From contig DAISIV010000004.1 of NCBI GenBank assembly GCA_036821825.1, positions 1-64,000 of the forward strand: a stretch of DNA of 64,000 nt. Reading direction: 5' to 3'. This document shows, piece by piece, positions 54,701 to 62,724 of this stretch. Position numbers and translations under genes: made by a program. The stretch is from CAITZA01 sp937915285. Lineage in GTDB: Bacteria; Desulfobacterota; Desulfomonilia; Desulfomonilales; Desulfomonilaceae. How positions within the stretch are numbered: the first letter of the stretch is position 1; each line of letters opens with the position of its first letter. The notes beneath the pieces were generated by a model. That model was not told the origin of the DNA, searched no databases, and worked only from the letters and a program-made list of their open reading frames with translations.

Positions 54701-54890
54701 ACGCCACAGTATCTGCAATGACCTGCGGATCAGCCCCCGGATAAAACGCTGTCACCTGAACCATCGGTGGAGTTATGTCGGGGTATTGGGCTACCGGGAG
54801 AGTGAAAATTGATACTGCGCCTGCAATCACAATAAAAATTGAAATGACCGAGGCAAAAATTGGTCTGTCGATGAAGAATCGGCTAAGCAT
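51792..54890 (-). CDS. RND multidrug efflux transporter, AcrB/MexB family
   Basis: This protein of 1032 residues has the full HAE1-type RND plan: FFIDRPIFASVISIFIVIAGAVSIFTLPVAQYPDITPP at the N-terminus, the first large periplasmic loop, and the proton-relay aspartate pair in LAIGIVVDDAIVVVENVERNM (fourth helix). The second half repeats the plan, ending before VMYVLMQKFRRAP. It pumps hydrophobic drugs, bile-like detergents or solvents across the outer membrane, driven by protons, with an adaptor and a TolC-like channel. The adaptor is encoded upstream (54903); no TolC gene is in the window, so the channel must come from elsewhere. Confidence 0.93.
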   Translation of the reverse strand: MLSRFFIDRPIFASVISIFIVIAGAVSIFTLPVAQYPDITPPMVQVTAFYPGADPQVIADTVASPIEQEVNGVEGMMYMSSTCSSNGQYTLKITFELGTDIDMATVLVQNRVQKAMAKLPESVQRQGVSSKKQSTNIVNIMCLYSSDGRLDDLYITNYTTIRIKDQLTRIKGVGDIFVAPDKEYGMRIWLDPDRMQHNGLTTSDVLEALREQNVQVAAGQIGQQPVPEGQDFQLTVNTLGRLNEVEQFEDIVVKRGERGRITKIKDVARVELGGKNYDTLSFMNGLPAATIIVYQAPGSNALDVAELVSKKMSELKKDFPSGLDYKTVYDSSLFVRVSIHEVVKTLFEAFLLVFVVVFIFLQNWRATLIPSITIPVALVGTFAVMALLGFSINMITLLGLVLAIGIVVDDAIVVVENVERNMTELGLSARDATVKAMEEITGAIVGITLVLMAVFVPASFLGGISGQLYRQFSLTIAVTTLFSAINALTLSPALCAILLKEDHGQKNFFFRKFNSFFDKVTEGYSRTVTILLRKLSIALVAFVCLLGMTYIGFMQVPTGFLPDEDDGLLLVNLQLPDGASLERTQKVMDNIAEILKTVGGVNTFTLMPGYSIIDGTGPNLGGGFISLKPWDERLAKGQTRDAMMLEMAKKFYNIQEAALLFPFALPPISGLGVSSGFDMQVQDALGLGIGRLAEAADDIVAAAARQPSLMGVNSSFRAETPTLFADVDRVKALDLRIPLKSVFETMQAFLGSEYVNDFNKFGRTWQVKVQADSVFRRKPEDIGKLQVRSLDGKIIPLSAFVKVEETVGPQRIDRYNMLTSARVSGQSAPGFSSGQALSTMESLAAQRFPQGITYEWTGMAYEEKKAGGQIGFVFALAVVVVILILAAQYESWSDPMAVILTVPLAVLGAAVGLLIRGMDNNLYTQVGLILLVGLSAKNAILIVEFAREARAKGAGYIEAAIEGSKLRFRPILMTSFAFIMGVAPLVFATGAGASSRQSMGTAVFAGMVGVTMLGIFFAPVMYVLMQKFRRAP

Positions 54891-54902
54891 GTGGCGCCTC
54901 GA

Positions 54903-56066
54903 TTATTTTGTTGTATTGTCAGTTGGTTGGACTTTGTTTGCCTGTTCGGGCCTCAACTGGGTCTCGATTGGTCTAACTGGTTGACCTTCTCTCGCCCGCC
55001 GTATACCGTTTATTATTACCCAGTCATTTTCATCTATTCCGTTGAGAATAACGCGCATCCTGTCCTCGGCCTGTCCGGTCTTGACTATTCGCTGCTCAAC
55101 TATTTTTTTGTCATTCACCACGAGAACGAACTTACCGCCCTGCCCTGCCTGAATAGCCACGTCCGGCACTAGCAGCGCTTCCATCCTCTGTACCGGTATC
55201 CTTAGACGAACGAACATTCCAGGAACAAAGAGACCGGATTCGTTGTTGAATATAGCCCTCATTTGCAGGGTTCCGGTTGATGGATCTATCTCAGAATCAT
55301 AGTAGTCCAGATAGCCCTCGTGCGGAAAATCCTTCTCATCGGACAGCGACATGAAAACCTTTGCCCTGGGATTGTGGGTCTTGTCCTCCTCCCTGATTAG
55401 AGGCATCAAATCCTGCTCACTCGGGCTGAAATAGACATAAACCGACTTGTCGTCAACCACGGTTGTCAGCAACGTCTTGTCTTGGGCCCCAACTAGGTTC
55501 CCCAGATCAACAAGGTTTCTGTTCACATGTCCGCTAATGGGAGTCCTCACCTGAGTGTAGTCCAGACTCAGCTTTGAATTCTCAAGGTCAGCCTGGGCCT
55601 GGGCCAGTTCCGCTTTGGCCACATCACGTTTGGCATTTTGTTCTATAAGTTTGATCTGGCTGATCGCATCCTTGGATTCGAGCTGTCTAGCCTTGTCAAA
55701 CTCTACCTGGGCAAGGCTCAAAGCGGCCTTTTTAGCCTCTACCGTGGCTGAAGCCTGATCTACACGCGCCTGATAGGGACGGGGGTCTATAACAAACAAC
55801 AGATCACCGGCGTTGACTCGAGAAGAGGACTTGAAATTTATCTTTTCAAGAAATCCCTGAACTCGGGCTCGAATCTCAACTTTCTGCAAGGCAGATATCG
55901 TCCCGGCGTATTCAAGGTACCTGAAAACCTCTTTTTTCAGGGGCTTGCTTACTGTTACCTCTGGAGGCGGCGGCTGAACTGCTACCGGCTGGGAACTGCA
56001 ACCAAATGTAATCAGAAAAATTGAGATGGATGCGATTTTCAGAATATTTCCTGATAAAGACTGCAT
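54903..56066 (-). CDS. RND efflux periplasmic adaptor (AcrA/MexA-like lipoprotein)
   Basis: This protein of 387 residues has a lipoprotein signal (ISIFLITFGC, Cys23). The membrane-fusion-protein order follows: barrel-sandwich halves (GTISALQKVEIRARVQGFLEKI and VRTPISGHVNRNLVDLGNLV), an alpha-hairpin with coiled-coil residues (QARVDQASATVEAKKAALSLAQVEFDKARQL), a beta-barrel and a membrane-proximal domain. Adaptors of this type link the AcrB-like pump (51792) with an outer-membrane channel. It is 12 bases upstream of the pump gene, in the usual adaptor-pump operon order. No local regulator gene is present. Confidence 0.93.
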   Translation of the reverse strand: MQSLSGNILKIASISIFLITFGCSSQPVAVQPPPPEVTVSKPLKKEVFRYLEYAGTISALQKVEIRARVQGFLEKINFKSSSRVNAGDLLFVIDPRPYQARVDQASATVEAKKAALSLAQVEFDKARQLESKDAISQIKLIEQNAKRDVAKAELAQAQADLENSKLSLDYTQVRTPISGHVNRNLVDLGNLVGAQDKTLLTTVVDDKSVYVYFSPSEQDLMPLIREEDKTHNPRAKVFMSLSDEKDFPHEGYLDYYDSEIDPSTGTLQMRAIFNNESGLFVPGMFVRLRIPVQRMEALLVPDVAIQAGQGGKFVLVVNDKKIVEQRIVKTGQAEDRMRVILNGIDENDWVIINGIRRAREGQPVRPIETQLRPEQANKVQPTDNTTK

Positions 56067-56100
56067 TATTGAACTCCAATCGCTTACGGAATGTGAGTCG

Positions 56101-57066
56101 TCAATCCCATTTGAAGGGATTTCTTTGCCTAAAATCCGGAATACATGTGTCCTGCGATGATATTTCCTGTATAAACACGTTCTTCAGGCCAATGTCCCAA
56201 CACAAATCAACTATGTCATCATATTCCTGGGCTTTAATTCGTCTTTTCAGCTCAGGGAACTCACTTGCCTCGTACATCGGAGAATACTGGGACATAAGAG
56301 AGATGGCGACTTCCGAAGAGATGTTTTCCTTTATCCAGCGCAATGTTTCGGCCGTGCCTGAGATATCATCAGGTAGCATGAGATGTCTGATTATGAGTCC
56401 CTTCACGGCTCTACCATCCGAATCTAGCCGAAGTTCACCAACCTGGTCATACATTTCCATGACGGCTGCCCTGGCTACGTCAACATAATCATCACAATCA
56501 GAATACTTCTGCGCCATTCTTGAATCCGCATACTTCAGATCGGGCATGTAGACATGAATTATTCCCCGCAAAAGCCTTAGAGCCTCAACGGAATCATAAC
56601 CGCCTGAATTATAAACGACCGGTAGGTCAAGTCCTTTTTGAGACGCCAGTCCGAGAGCCTCCAGAAACACGTGCATTTGATGAGTCGGGGAAACCGGCTC
56701 AATGTTGGAAACCCCGCACAGTTGAAGCTTGAGCATCTCGTTTGCGAGTTCTTCCACTGTTATGAATTCCCCACATTCTCCCCGACTTATCTGGTAGTTC
56801 TGACAAAAGACACATCTGAGATTACAATGGGTGAAAAATATAGTCCCGGCTCCACCGGCGCCGACAAGTGGGGGTTCTTCTCCATAATGAGGCAGTATTC
56901 CGGAATGCGACGGATTGACCCCTGCTCCGCAATAGCCGATTTGACCCGAAATCCTGTCCACCATGCACTTCCTGGGGCACAAGCGGCAAGGTGAACTTAG
57001 TTCCTTAAACTTACCAGCGACTTGCAGTATTCTGGTTGAATCTAGAAAACGCATGTCCTTTTCCAT
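56101..57066 (-). CDS. PflX-like radical SAM protein
   Basis: From ATG 57066 the protein has 321 residues; ATG 57054 is also possible. It has an N-terminal cysteine motif (CRLCPRKC) and the radical SAM cluster motif C-x3-C-x2-C in THCNLRCVFCQNYQISRGE. A LQLCGVSNIEPVSPTHQ block, YNSGGYDSVEALRLLRGIIHVYMPDLKY and a C-terminal FRQRNPFKWD tail follow. This matches the PflX/COG1313 group, related to pyruvate-formate-lyase activating enzymes but of unproven function. It binds a 4Fe-4S cluster and SAM. It is transcribed divergently from proS and sits just upstream of the adaptor gene on the same strand, with no clear functional link to efflux. Confidence 0.82.
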   Translation of the reverse strand: MEKDMRFLDSTRILQVAGKFKELSSPCRLCPRKCMVDRISGQIGYCGAGVNPSHSGILPHYGEEPPLVGAGGAGTIFFTHCNLRCVFCQNYQISRGECGEFITVEELANEMLKLQLCGVSNIEPVSPTHQMHVFLEALGLASQKGLDLPVVYNSGGYDSVEALRLLRGIIHVYMPDLKYADSRMAQKYSDCDDYVDVARAAVMEMYDQVGELRLDSDGRAVKGLIIRHLMLPDDISGTAETLRWIKENISSEVAISLMSQYSPMYEASEFPELKRRIKAQEYDDIVDLCWDIGLKNVFIQEISSQDTCIPDFRQRNPFKWD

Positions 57067-57254
57067 TGATGTGTTGTTCCCGATAGACTTTATATCATAT
57101 TTCCGTGTCCAATCTCGACAGGAATGAGCATATCGATTCCGCCGCAGTTTGCTTCGGATCAATTTATTTGATAATAGTTAAAAGTTGTCTGTTAGATATT
57201 TTTGGTCGATTAGATCATGTTAAAAAAATCTATTTACAGCCGAGGAAAAAGCTC

Positions 57255-58967
57255 ATGAGAATGTCCAAGCTACTAGTCCCTACACTCAAAGAAGACCCTG
57301 CAGACGCGGAAGTGATCAGCCACAAACTGATGCTAAGGGCGGGCATGATCAGAAAGCTTACAGCCGGTGTTTATTCTTATTTACCGTTGGGATACAGATC
57401 ATTAAGAAAAGTCGAACAGATCGTGCGGGAGGAGATGGACGCATCTGGCGCCCAGGAGGTTTTCCTGCCGATGGTTCAGCCATCCGAATTGTGGAAGGAA
57501 TCCGGACGTTGGGACTATTACGGGACAGAATTGCTGAGGTTCAAGGACAGGCATGACAGGGAGTGTTGCCTTGGACCGACGCATGAGGAAGTCATTACCG
57601 ATCTTGTCAGGCGCGACGTTAGGTCATACCGGGACCTGCCCTTAAATCTTTATCAGATACAGACCAAATTTCGTGATGAGATAAGGCCAAGATTCGGACT
57701 CATGCGGGGACGTGAATTTACCATGAAGGACGGATACTCCTTCGACTCCACAGAAGCAGGCGCAGAAACTACATACCTGTTGATGCGAGACGCTTATGAA
57801 AGGATTTTCAGACGCTGTGGCCTTGGATTCCGAGCCGTTGAGGCTGATTCCGGTCCCATAGGAGGAAGCTTCTCACATGAATTCATGGTCTTGGCCAATA
57901 CAGGCGAGGATACGGTCGTTTCATGCGATAGTTGCGATTACGCTGCCAACTTGGAGAAAGCCGAATTAAAACCAGGCGATGTTTCATTGAACCCAACAAG
58001 TTTGGTCCCCGAAAAAATATCGACCCCATCGGTAAAAACAATCGACGAGGTCTCGCAGTTTCTCGGAATAAGCCCATCGGATCTTGTAAAGACCCTGATC
58101 CTACGCACGGACAAAGGCCCGGTAGCGGTCCTTATCAGAGGGGATCATGAAGTCAACGAAGTCAAGGTGAAAAATTACCTCTCAGTAACGGAGCTTGAAC
58201 TGGCCGATGAGAAACTGGTCATTGAAGCAACTGGCGGCCCACTGGGTTTTTCGGGGCCTATCGGACTCAGAGGAGTGACCGTGCTTGCCGACCATGCCAT
58301 CCGCTCTATGGATACAGCCGTCGTCGGAGCCAACGAGAGGGACTTCCACATCATTAATGTCAGCCCACTGACCGGCTTCAGGGTTGACGCTTATGGCGAT
58401 TTCAGGTCCGCCTGCGCGGGAGACCCCTGCCCACGCTGCAGCGGACATCTGGTCATGACGAAAGGAATCGAGGTTGGACACATTTTCAAGCTTGGAACGA
58501 AGTATTCCGAAAGCATGAACGCTACTTTCCTTGATCCGGACGGTAAGGAAACCTTTATGGTCATGGGGTGTTACGGAATAGGTGTCAGTAGAACCGTGGC
58601 AGCGGCCATCGAGCAGAACCATGACGAGGATGGCATCATTTTTCCACCGCCGATTGCTCCGTTTACGGTCATTATAACAACTGTCGGGGCCAAAAGTGAG
58701 GAGATCGACGCGGCCGCCGAAAAAATTTACGGAATGCTTTGGGAACAAGGGATCGATACACTCCTGGATGACCGGAATGAAAGACCCGGTGTCAAATTTA
58801 AGGACGCTGATCTGATAGGAATCCCCATTCGGATAACCATCGGGAAAAAGGCTTTGGCCGAAGGTAAAGTGGAATTAAGGAGCAGGAAAACAAAAGAAAA
58901 TTCTCTTGTTGAACTGGACGCCGTCCTCTTAGCGGTCAAGGAACTGATATCCGGCTGGGATGTGTGA
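57255..58967 (+). CDS. proS: Prolyl-tRNA synthetase
   Basis: This protein of 570 residues is the bacterial-type ProRS. The start ATG 57255, behind a GAGGAAA box, is chosen because the homologous N-terminus is MRMSKLLVPTLKEDPADAEVISHKLMLRAGMIRKL; the longer frame to 57105 has no support. Class II motifs are visible: motif 2 in FRDEIRPRFGLMRGREFTMKDGYSF, the INS editing domain in the middle (about 225-400), and motif 3 GCYGIGVSRTVAAAIEQNHDEDGIIFP. The anticodon-binding domain ends the protein. It charges tRNA-Pro with proline in the cytoplasm. Housekeeping gene, single in the window. Confidence 0.95.
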   Translation: MRMSKLLVPTLKEDPADAEVISHKLMLRAGMIRKLTAGVYSYLPLGYRSLRKVEQIVREEMDASGAQEVFLPMVQPSELWKESGRWDYYGTELLRFKDRHDRECCLGPTHEEVITDLVRRDVRSYRDLPLNLYQIQTKFRDEIRPRFGLMRGREFTMKDGYSFDSTEAGAETTYLLMRDAYERIFRRCGLGFRAVEADSGPIGGSFSHEFMVLANTGEDTVVSCDSCDYAANLEKAELKPGDVSLNPTSLVPEKISTPSVKTIDEVSQFLGISPSDLVKTLILRTDKGPVAVLIRGDHEVNEVKVKNYLSVTELELADEKLVIEATGGPLGFSGPIGLRGVTVLADHAIRSMDTAVVGANERDFHIINVSPLTGFRVDAYGDFRSACAGDPCPRCSGHLVMTKGIEVGHIFKLGTKYSESMNATFLDPDGKETFMVMGCYGIGVSRTVAAAIEQNHDEDGIIFPPPIAPFTVIITTVGAKSEEIDAAAEKIYGMLWEQGIDTLLDDRNERPGVKFKDADLIGIPIRITIGKKALAEGKVELRSRKTKENSLVELDAVLLAVKELISGWDV

Positions 58968-59020
58968 GGGTACCTGTTTCTTCAAAACAGGGCGCAAACC
59001 GGTGGGCTGAGGACAGGCCA

Positions 59021-59037
59021 GGACAGTCTTACTGTCC
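59021..59037. terminator. Hairpin between proS and the Tyr/Gly-rich lipoprotein gene
   Basis: GGACAGT and ACTGTCC form a perfect 7-bp stem with a 3-nt loop. It overlaps the stop codon of the minus-strand lipoprotein gene and could end both convergent transcripts. No T tract is present. Confidence 0.4.
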
Positions 59038-59319
59038 GTAATACCCATAATACGGGTTGCCAACCTGCCCCCCATAGTGTCCGCCCTGATATCCACCCTG
59101 GTACTGATTGCCCTGGTATCCGTAACCATAAGCGGCATAAGGGTAGTTATAACCATATGGATTGTAATAACTTGGCGGAGCGTTTGTAGGGCTCCACTGG
59201 GTCGGGTAATCATTCATCGGAGCAGACCACTTGACTGGGTCCTGAGCCATGCAATCGTTTACAATGAGGCAACCGGCCAAGAGAAATAGGCCGAATAAAA
59301 CTGACAATAGGGTTTTCAT
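59029..59319 (-). CDS. Small Tyr/Gly/Gln-rich lipoprotein
   Basis: This protein of 96 residues (from ATG 59319; another ATG lies one codon upstream) has a lipoprotein signal with lipobox LLAGC (Cys17). The mature part is low-complexity and rich in Tyr, Gly, Pro, Asn and Gln, with irregular repeats such as GYQGNQYQGGYQGG. No enzymatic domain is present. Tyr/Gly-rich surface proteins can self-associate or bind polysaccharide, but nothing here proves that. Transcribed opposite to both neighbours. Function unknown. Confidence 0.7.
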   Translation of the reverse strand: MKTLLSVLFGLFLLAGCLIVNDCMAQDPVKWSAPMNDYPTQWSPTNAPPSYYNPYGYNYPYAAYGYGYQGNQYQGGYQGGHYGGQVGNPYYGYYGQ

Positions 59320-59443
59320 CAAGAGCTAACCTCTCTGGGTTGTCATTAATTTGCGCTGAGAGCATGCCCATCTCTCATGCAAATTCTCAATGATACTCAT
59401 TTTAGTAAATGATGGTTTAAACGTCAAATATTGACAATATGAA

Positions 59444-61657
59444 ATGAAGAAGTCGAGAAAGACTCAAAAGAAATCCCGGGACAATGATCCAAAAAAGCCT
59501 TATGGTTCCCTCTCTTCCAGTACCACCAGTGAATCATCAAACGGCCCAATATGGAAAAATATAGCATTTGGATTAATTGTCTGCGTCGCTTTTTTCCTAT
59601 CGGTTGAAGTGATCCTTAGAACCGTGGGACCGGCTGAAACAAAAGGGGCTGAAGACCCTTTTGTAGGATTTTCGTCTATTCAACCGTTGTTCTCAGAGGG
59701 CAACGGAAATGTGACCATAGCGGCCAATCGATTGCGTTATTTCAACGAGGCTTCATTTGCTTCGAGAAAGCCTCCGAACACTTTCAGAATATTTGCTTTC
59801 GGTGGATCTACCACTTACGGTCATCCCTTCAACTGGCAAACCGCATTTCCGCGCTGGCTACAGGAACTTTTGAATTCGTGCCAAAACGGCACAAGATACG
59901 AAGTGATAAATCTGGGCGGTATATCCTATGCGTCTTACAGGATTATCCCGTTGATGAAGGAAACCCTCAAATACGAGCCAGACCTGTTTATAGTCTATAC
60001 GGGCCAGAACGAATTTCTCGAAAGGCGCTCCTATTCCGGACTGATCGATCGAAACCCCATTTTGATCAACGCTGAAGCGCTACTTGAAAAATTGAAACTT
60101 TACAGAACCCTGAAATACTTGCTTGGTCAGTCTGGAAACCCATCTACAACGCAGAGCAGGCCGAACGGAGAGTCTACTTCAGAGACTCCTTCAAAAAAGA
60201 CGGTTTTGCAGGACGAGGCAAACGCAATCCTGGACAGGAGTTCAGGACTTGATCTTTACCATAGGGATGAAGAGTTTTCTCGGGGCGTGATTCGCCATCT
60301 GGCTCATAACCTGAATTCGATGATCAGTTTCAGCCGCTCGAATGGGGTTCCCCTGATTTTCGTGACTCCTGCATCCAATCTAAGGGATTTCTCTCCCTTC
60401 AAGTCCGAGCACCATGCTTCCCTGGCAGTTAGGGAAAGGTCTGAACTCGATAGGGTGATTGAAAAAGCCGATCGTCTGGTCAAGGCGGGAAGATTCCAGG
60501 ATGCGCTGTCCGAAATGGAAAGAATATTCCCGAAAGTCAGGGAGCATGCGCAGGCGAATTTCATCATGGCCAAGGCCCTGGATGGCCTTGGACGGTCCGA
60601 TGAGGCAAGGAGACATTACCTTGCGGCGCGTGATCTGGATGTGTGCCCGTTGAGGGCCACTTCCGCGGTGGAGAAGCAAATTTACGACTCAGCAAACCGC
60701 AACAATGCGCCAATGGTCGACTTTAAACTATACGTTGAAAACAAAACGGTGGAAAGCGGTATAGCTTGCGGATTGGCAGGTGAAGAGATGTTTCTGGATC
60801 ACGTGCACCCTAACGTCGAACTACACCAGAAACTTGCCGAACTGATCGCCCTGAAAATGACGGAATTGGGAATTCTTAAGAACTGCGATTCGCTGACTCC
60901 CCAGCAGATTGCAAATCTGTTCAGTCAGGCCAGAAACAGCCTTGATAAGAGCCTGTTCGTGATGAGGGACCTCAATTTGGCAAAGACCCTGAAGTGGGCA
61001 GGAAAAAAAGATGAGGCCAAGACGGCGCTCAACAGGATACTTGAGGCTGAGAAGGATAATCCTGAGGTCCACAAGATGCTCGGCGCCTACGCCCTTGAGG
61101 AAGGCCAGTATAAACAGGCCATCGATCTTTACAGGAAAGCTGTCGAACTCTCTGGAGATGATCCCCAGCTTAAACTTTCGCTAGCCACAGCCTATTACCG
61201 ATCAGGGGACAAACAGGCCTCAAAAAAAATATACGAGACGATGGTGGCCAGAAATGAAGTGTTTCCGGATATACTCTCCAATTTGAGCATGCTTTATCTC
61301 GAAGAAAACAGGGTTGCTGAAGCCTCTGATTTGCTTAAAAAAAACCTGGACGCCTATCCGGATTCAAACCTGTTATACGCTCCCTATGGCTTGGCGCTTG
61401 CCATGTCGGGTGATCTACCCCAAGGAATAAAATGGATGAAAAAGGCTTCCGAGGCAGAACCCGGAGATCCATCCCACCTCTACAATCTCGCAGGAATGTA
61501 TGCCCTCACAAACGATAACTCCAACTGCTACAAATATCTGAATCTTGCCATAGATCGGGGATATTCCAACAGCGCAAAACTCAATAGGGACCCGGTCTTT
61601 CAGAATGTGAGGAACACCTCCCAATTCCTAAAGATCCTGGAGCGCATTTCAGAATAG
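59444..61657 (+). CDS. Membrane-anchored SGNH hydrolase fused to TPR repeats
   Basis: This protein of 737 residues begins with a basic, Ser-rich cytoplasmic segment and one membrane helix (about 38-60). An SGNH domain follows: block I FGGSTTYGHPFN with the likely serine nucleophile, block III-like YTGQNEFLERR, and the D-x-x-H pair in DHVHPN. A tetratricopeptide stretch lies within the SGNH region and at least four further TPR units lie in the C-terminal ~230 residues (for example MLGAYALEEGQYKQAIDLYRKAVEL). It is probably a periplasmic esterase or acyltransferase with a protein-docking tail. A second SGNH protein (30039) is in the EPS locus. Confidence 0.82.
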   Translation: MKKSRKTQKKSRDNDPKKPYGSLSSSTTSESSNGPIWKNIAFGLIVCVAFFLSVEVILRTVGPAETKGAEDPFVGFSSIQPLFSEGNGNVTIAANRLRYFNEASFASRKPPNTFRIFAFGGSTTYGHPFNWQTAFPRWLQELLNSCQNGTRYEVINLGGISYASYRIIPLMKETLKYEPDLFIVYTGQNEFLERRSYSGLIDRNPILINAEALLEKLKLYRTLKYLLGQSGNPSTTQSRPNGESTSETPSKKTVLQDEANAILDRSSGLDLYHRDEEFSRGVIRHLAHNLNSMISFSRSNGVPLIFVTPASNLRDFSPFKSEHHASLAVRERSELDRVIEKADRLVKAGRFQDALSEMERIFPKVREHAQANFIMAKALDGLGRSDEARRHYLAARDLDVCPLRATSAVEKQIYDSANRNNAPMVDFKLYVENKTVESGIACGLAGEEMFLDHVHPNVELHQKLAELIALKMTELGILKNCDSLTPQQIANLFSQARNSLDKSLFVMRDLNLAKTLKWAGKKDEAKTALNRILEAEKDNPEVHKMLGAYALEEGQYKQAIDLYRKAVELSGDDPQLKLSLATAYYRSGDKQASKKIYETMVARNEVFPDILSNLSMLYLEENRVAEASDLLKKNLDAYPDSNLLYAPYGLALAMSGDLPQGIKWMKKASEAEPGDPSHLYNLAGMYALTNDNSNCYKYLNLAIDRGYSNSAKLNRDPVFQNVRNTSQFLKILERISE

Positions 61658-61668
61658 TGAACTTTTTA

Positions 61669-61698
61669 TTGATTCTAGACGCGCTATTGTATTAGAAT
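61669..61698 (+). promoter_or_regulatory. Possible promoter of the nfn genes
   Basis: TTGATT (61669-61674), an 18-base spacer and TAGAAT (61693-61698) form a fair sigma-70-type promoter about 165 bases before the nfnA ATG. A strong GAGGAGGT ribosome-binding site lies directly before that start codon. Confidence 0.4.
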
Positions 61699-61863
61699 AA
61701 TAGGTAAAAATATTTCGCTGGTTTTCACGGACAAAGCTGTTGCGACTGATTCAAAAGTTATGTTAAAAACATGACTTATGTTTTTCCTCAACAGTCCTTG
61801 AATCTAACCGACCAAGTCCAATAACAGAACGAGTGGCGATCTAAGTCCGAGGAGGTTCACTAA

Positions 61864-62724
61864 ATGTTTGAGATCCTTGAGAAAGAGAGGATTGGCCCTG
61901 GAGTTAACAGAGCGGTCATTTCCGCTCCGGCGATAGCTGAAGCCCATAGACCGGGTCAATTCATTATACTACGCACTACTGATAATGGGGAAAGAATTCC
62001 ACTAACGGTCGCAGACAAGAATGTGGAGAAGGGAACCATCACTCTGGTGTGGCAGGAGGTTGGCTCCACTACCTACTACATGGGGACCATGTGCGTGGGA
62101 GAGAAGTTTCAGGACATCTGTGGTCCATTAGGCGCTCCGACTCACATAGAGAAGTTTGGGACTGTCGTGGGAGTTGGAGGCGGAATAGGTGTGGCGCCAT
62201 TGTATCCCATCACCAAGGGCATGCATGACGCAGGCAATAACGTGATCAGCATTTTGGGGGCCAGGACCGAGGGCCTGCTGATCATGACAGAGGAAATGAG
62301 AAAGGTGAGCGATGAGTTGATCATCTCCACTGATGACGGCTCATATGGTTTCCATGGTTTTGTCACACAGGTTTTGCAGGGCTTGATAGACAGGGGCCAG
62401 CAAATAGACCTAGTTGTAGCGATCGGCCCGGTTCCGATGATGAAAGCGGTTGTAAACGTCACTAGAAAGGCTAACCTACCCACGGTAGTGAGTCTGAATC
62501 CGATCATGGTTGATGGCACCGGCATGTGTGGGGCCTGCAGGGTCGAGGTAGGTGGAAAGACGATGTTTGGCTGCGTGGATGGACCTGAATTTGACGGATT
62601 ACAGGTGGATTTCGATCTGTTGATGAAACGTTTGGCCATGTACAAGGGCCAGGAACTTATAGCCCTGAACAATTTTCGAGACACCCCGCGCGGGTGCCAG
62701 TGTACTTTTCCGGGAGGCGCGTAA
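61864..62724 (+). CDS. nfnA: NfnA / sulfide dehydrogenase beta-type subunit (ferredoxin-NADP reductase fold)
   Basis: This protein of 286 residues has the ferredoxin-NADP reductase fold: FAD-binding RIPLTVADKN, the NAD(P)-binding GVGGGIGVAPLYPITKGMHDAGN, and a C-terminal 2Fe-2S site in GTGMCGACRVEVGGKTMFGCVDGPEFDG. Nfn complexes (NADH-dependent reduced ferredoxin:NADP oxidoreductase) use flavin-based electron bifurcation to balance NADH, NADPH and ferredoxin in anaerobes. The same pair has also been called sulfide dehydrogenase SudBA. It overlaps nfnB by TAATG, so the two subunits are co-translated. Cytoplasmic. Confidence 0.9.
   Translation: MFEILEKERIGPGVNRAVISAPAIAEAHRPGQFIILRTTDNGERIPLTVADKNVEKGTITLVWQEVGSTTYYMGTMCVGEKFQDICGPLGAPTHIEKFGTVVGVGGGIGVAPLYPITKGMHDAGNNVISILGARTEGLLIMTEEMRKVSDELIISTDDGSYGFHGFVTQVLQGLIDRGQQIDLVVAIGPVPMMKAVVNVTRKANLPTVVSLNPIMVDGTGMCGACRVEVGGKTMFGCVDGPEFDGLQVDFDLLMKRLAMYKGQELIALNNFRDTPRGCQCTFPGGA

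Noticed and set aside
58182..58748. Minus-strand frame of 188 codons opposite proS
   Set aside because: It is antisense to the ProRS editing and motif 3 regions and lacks its own motifs.
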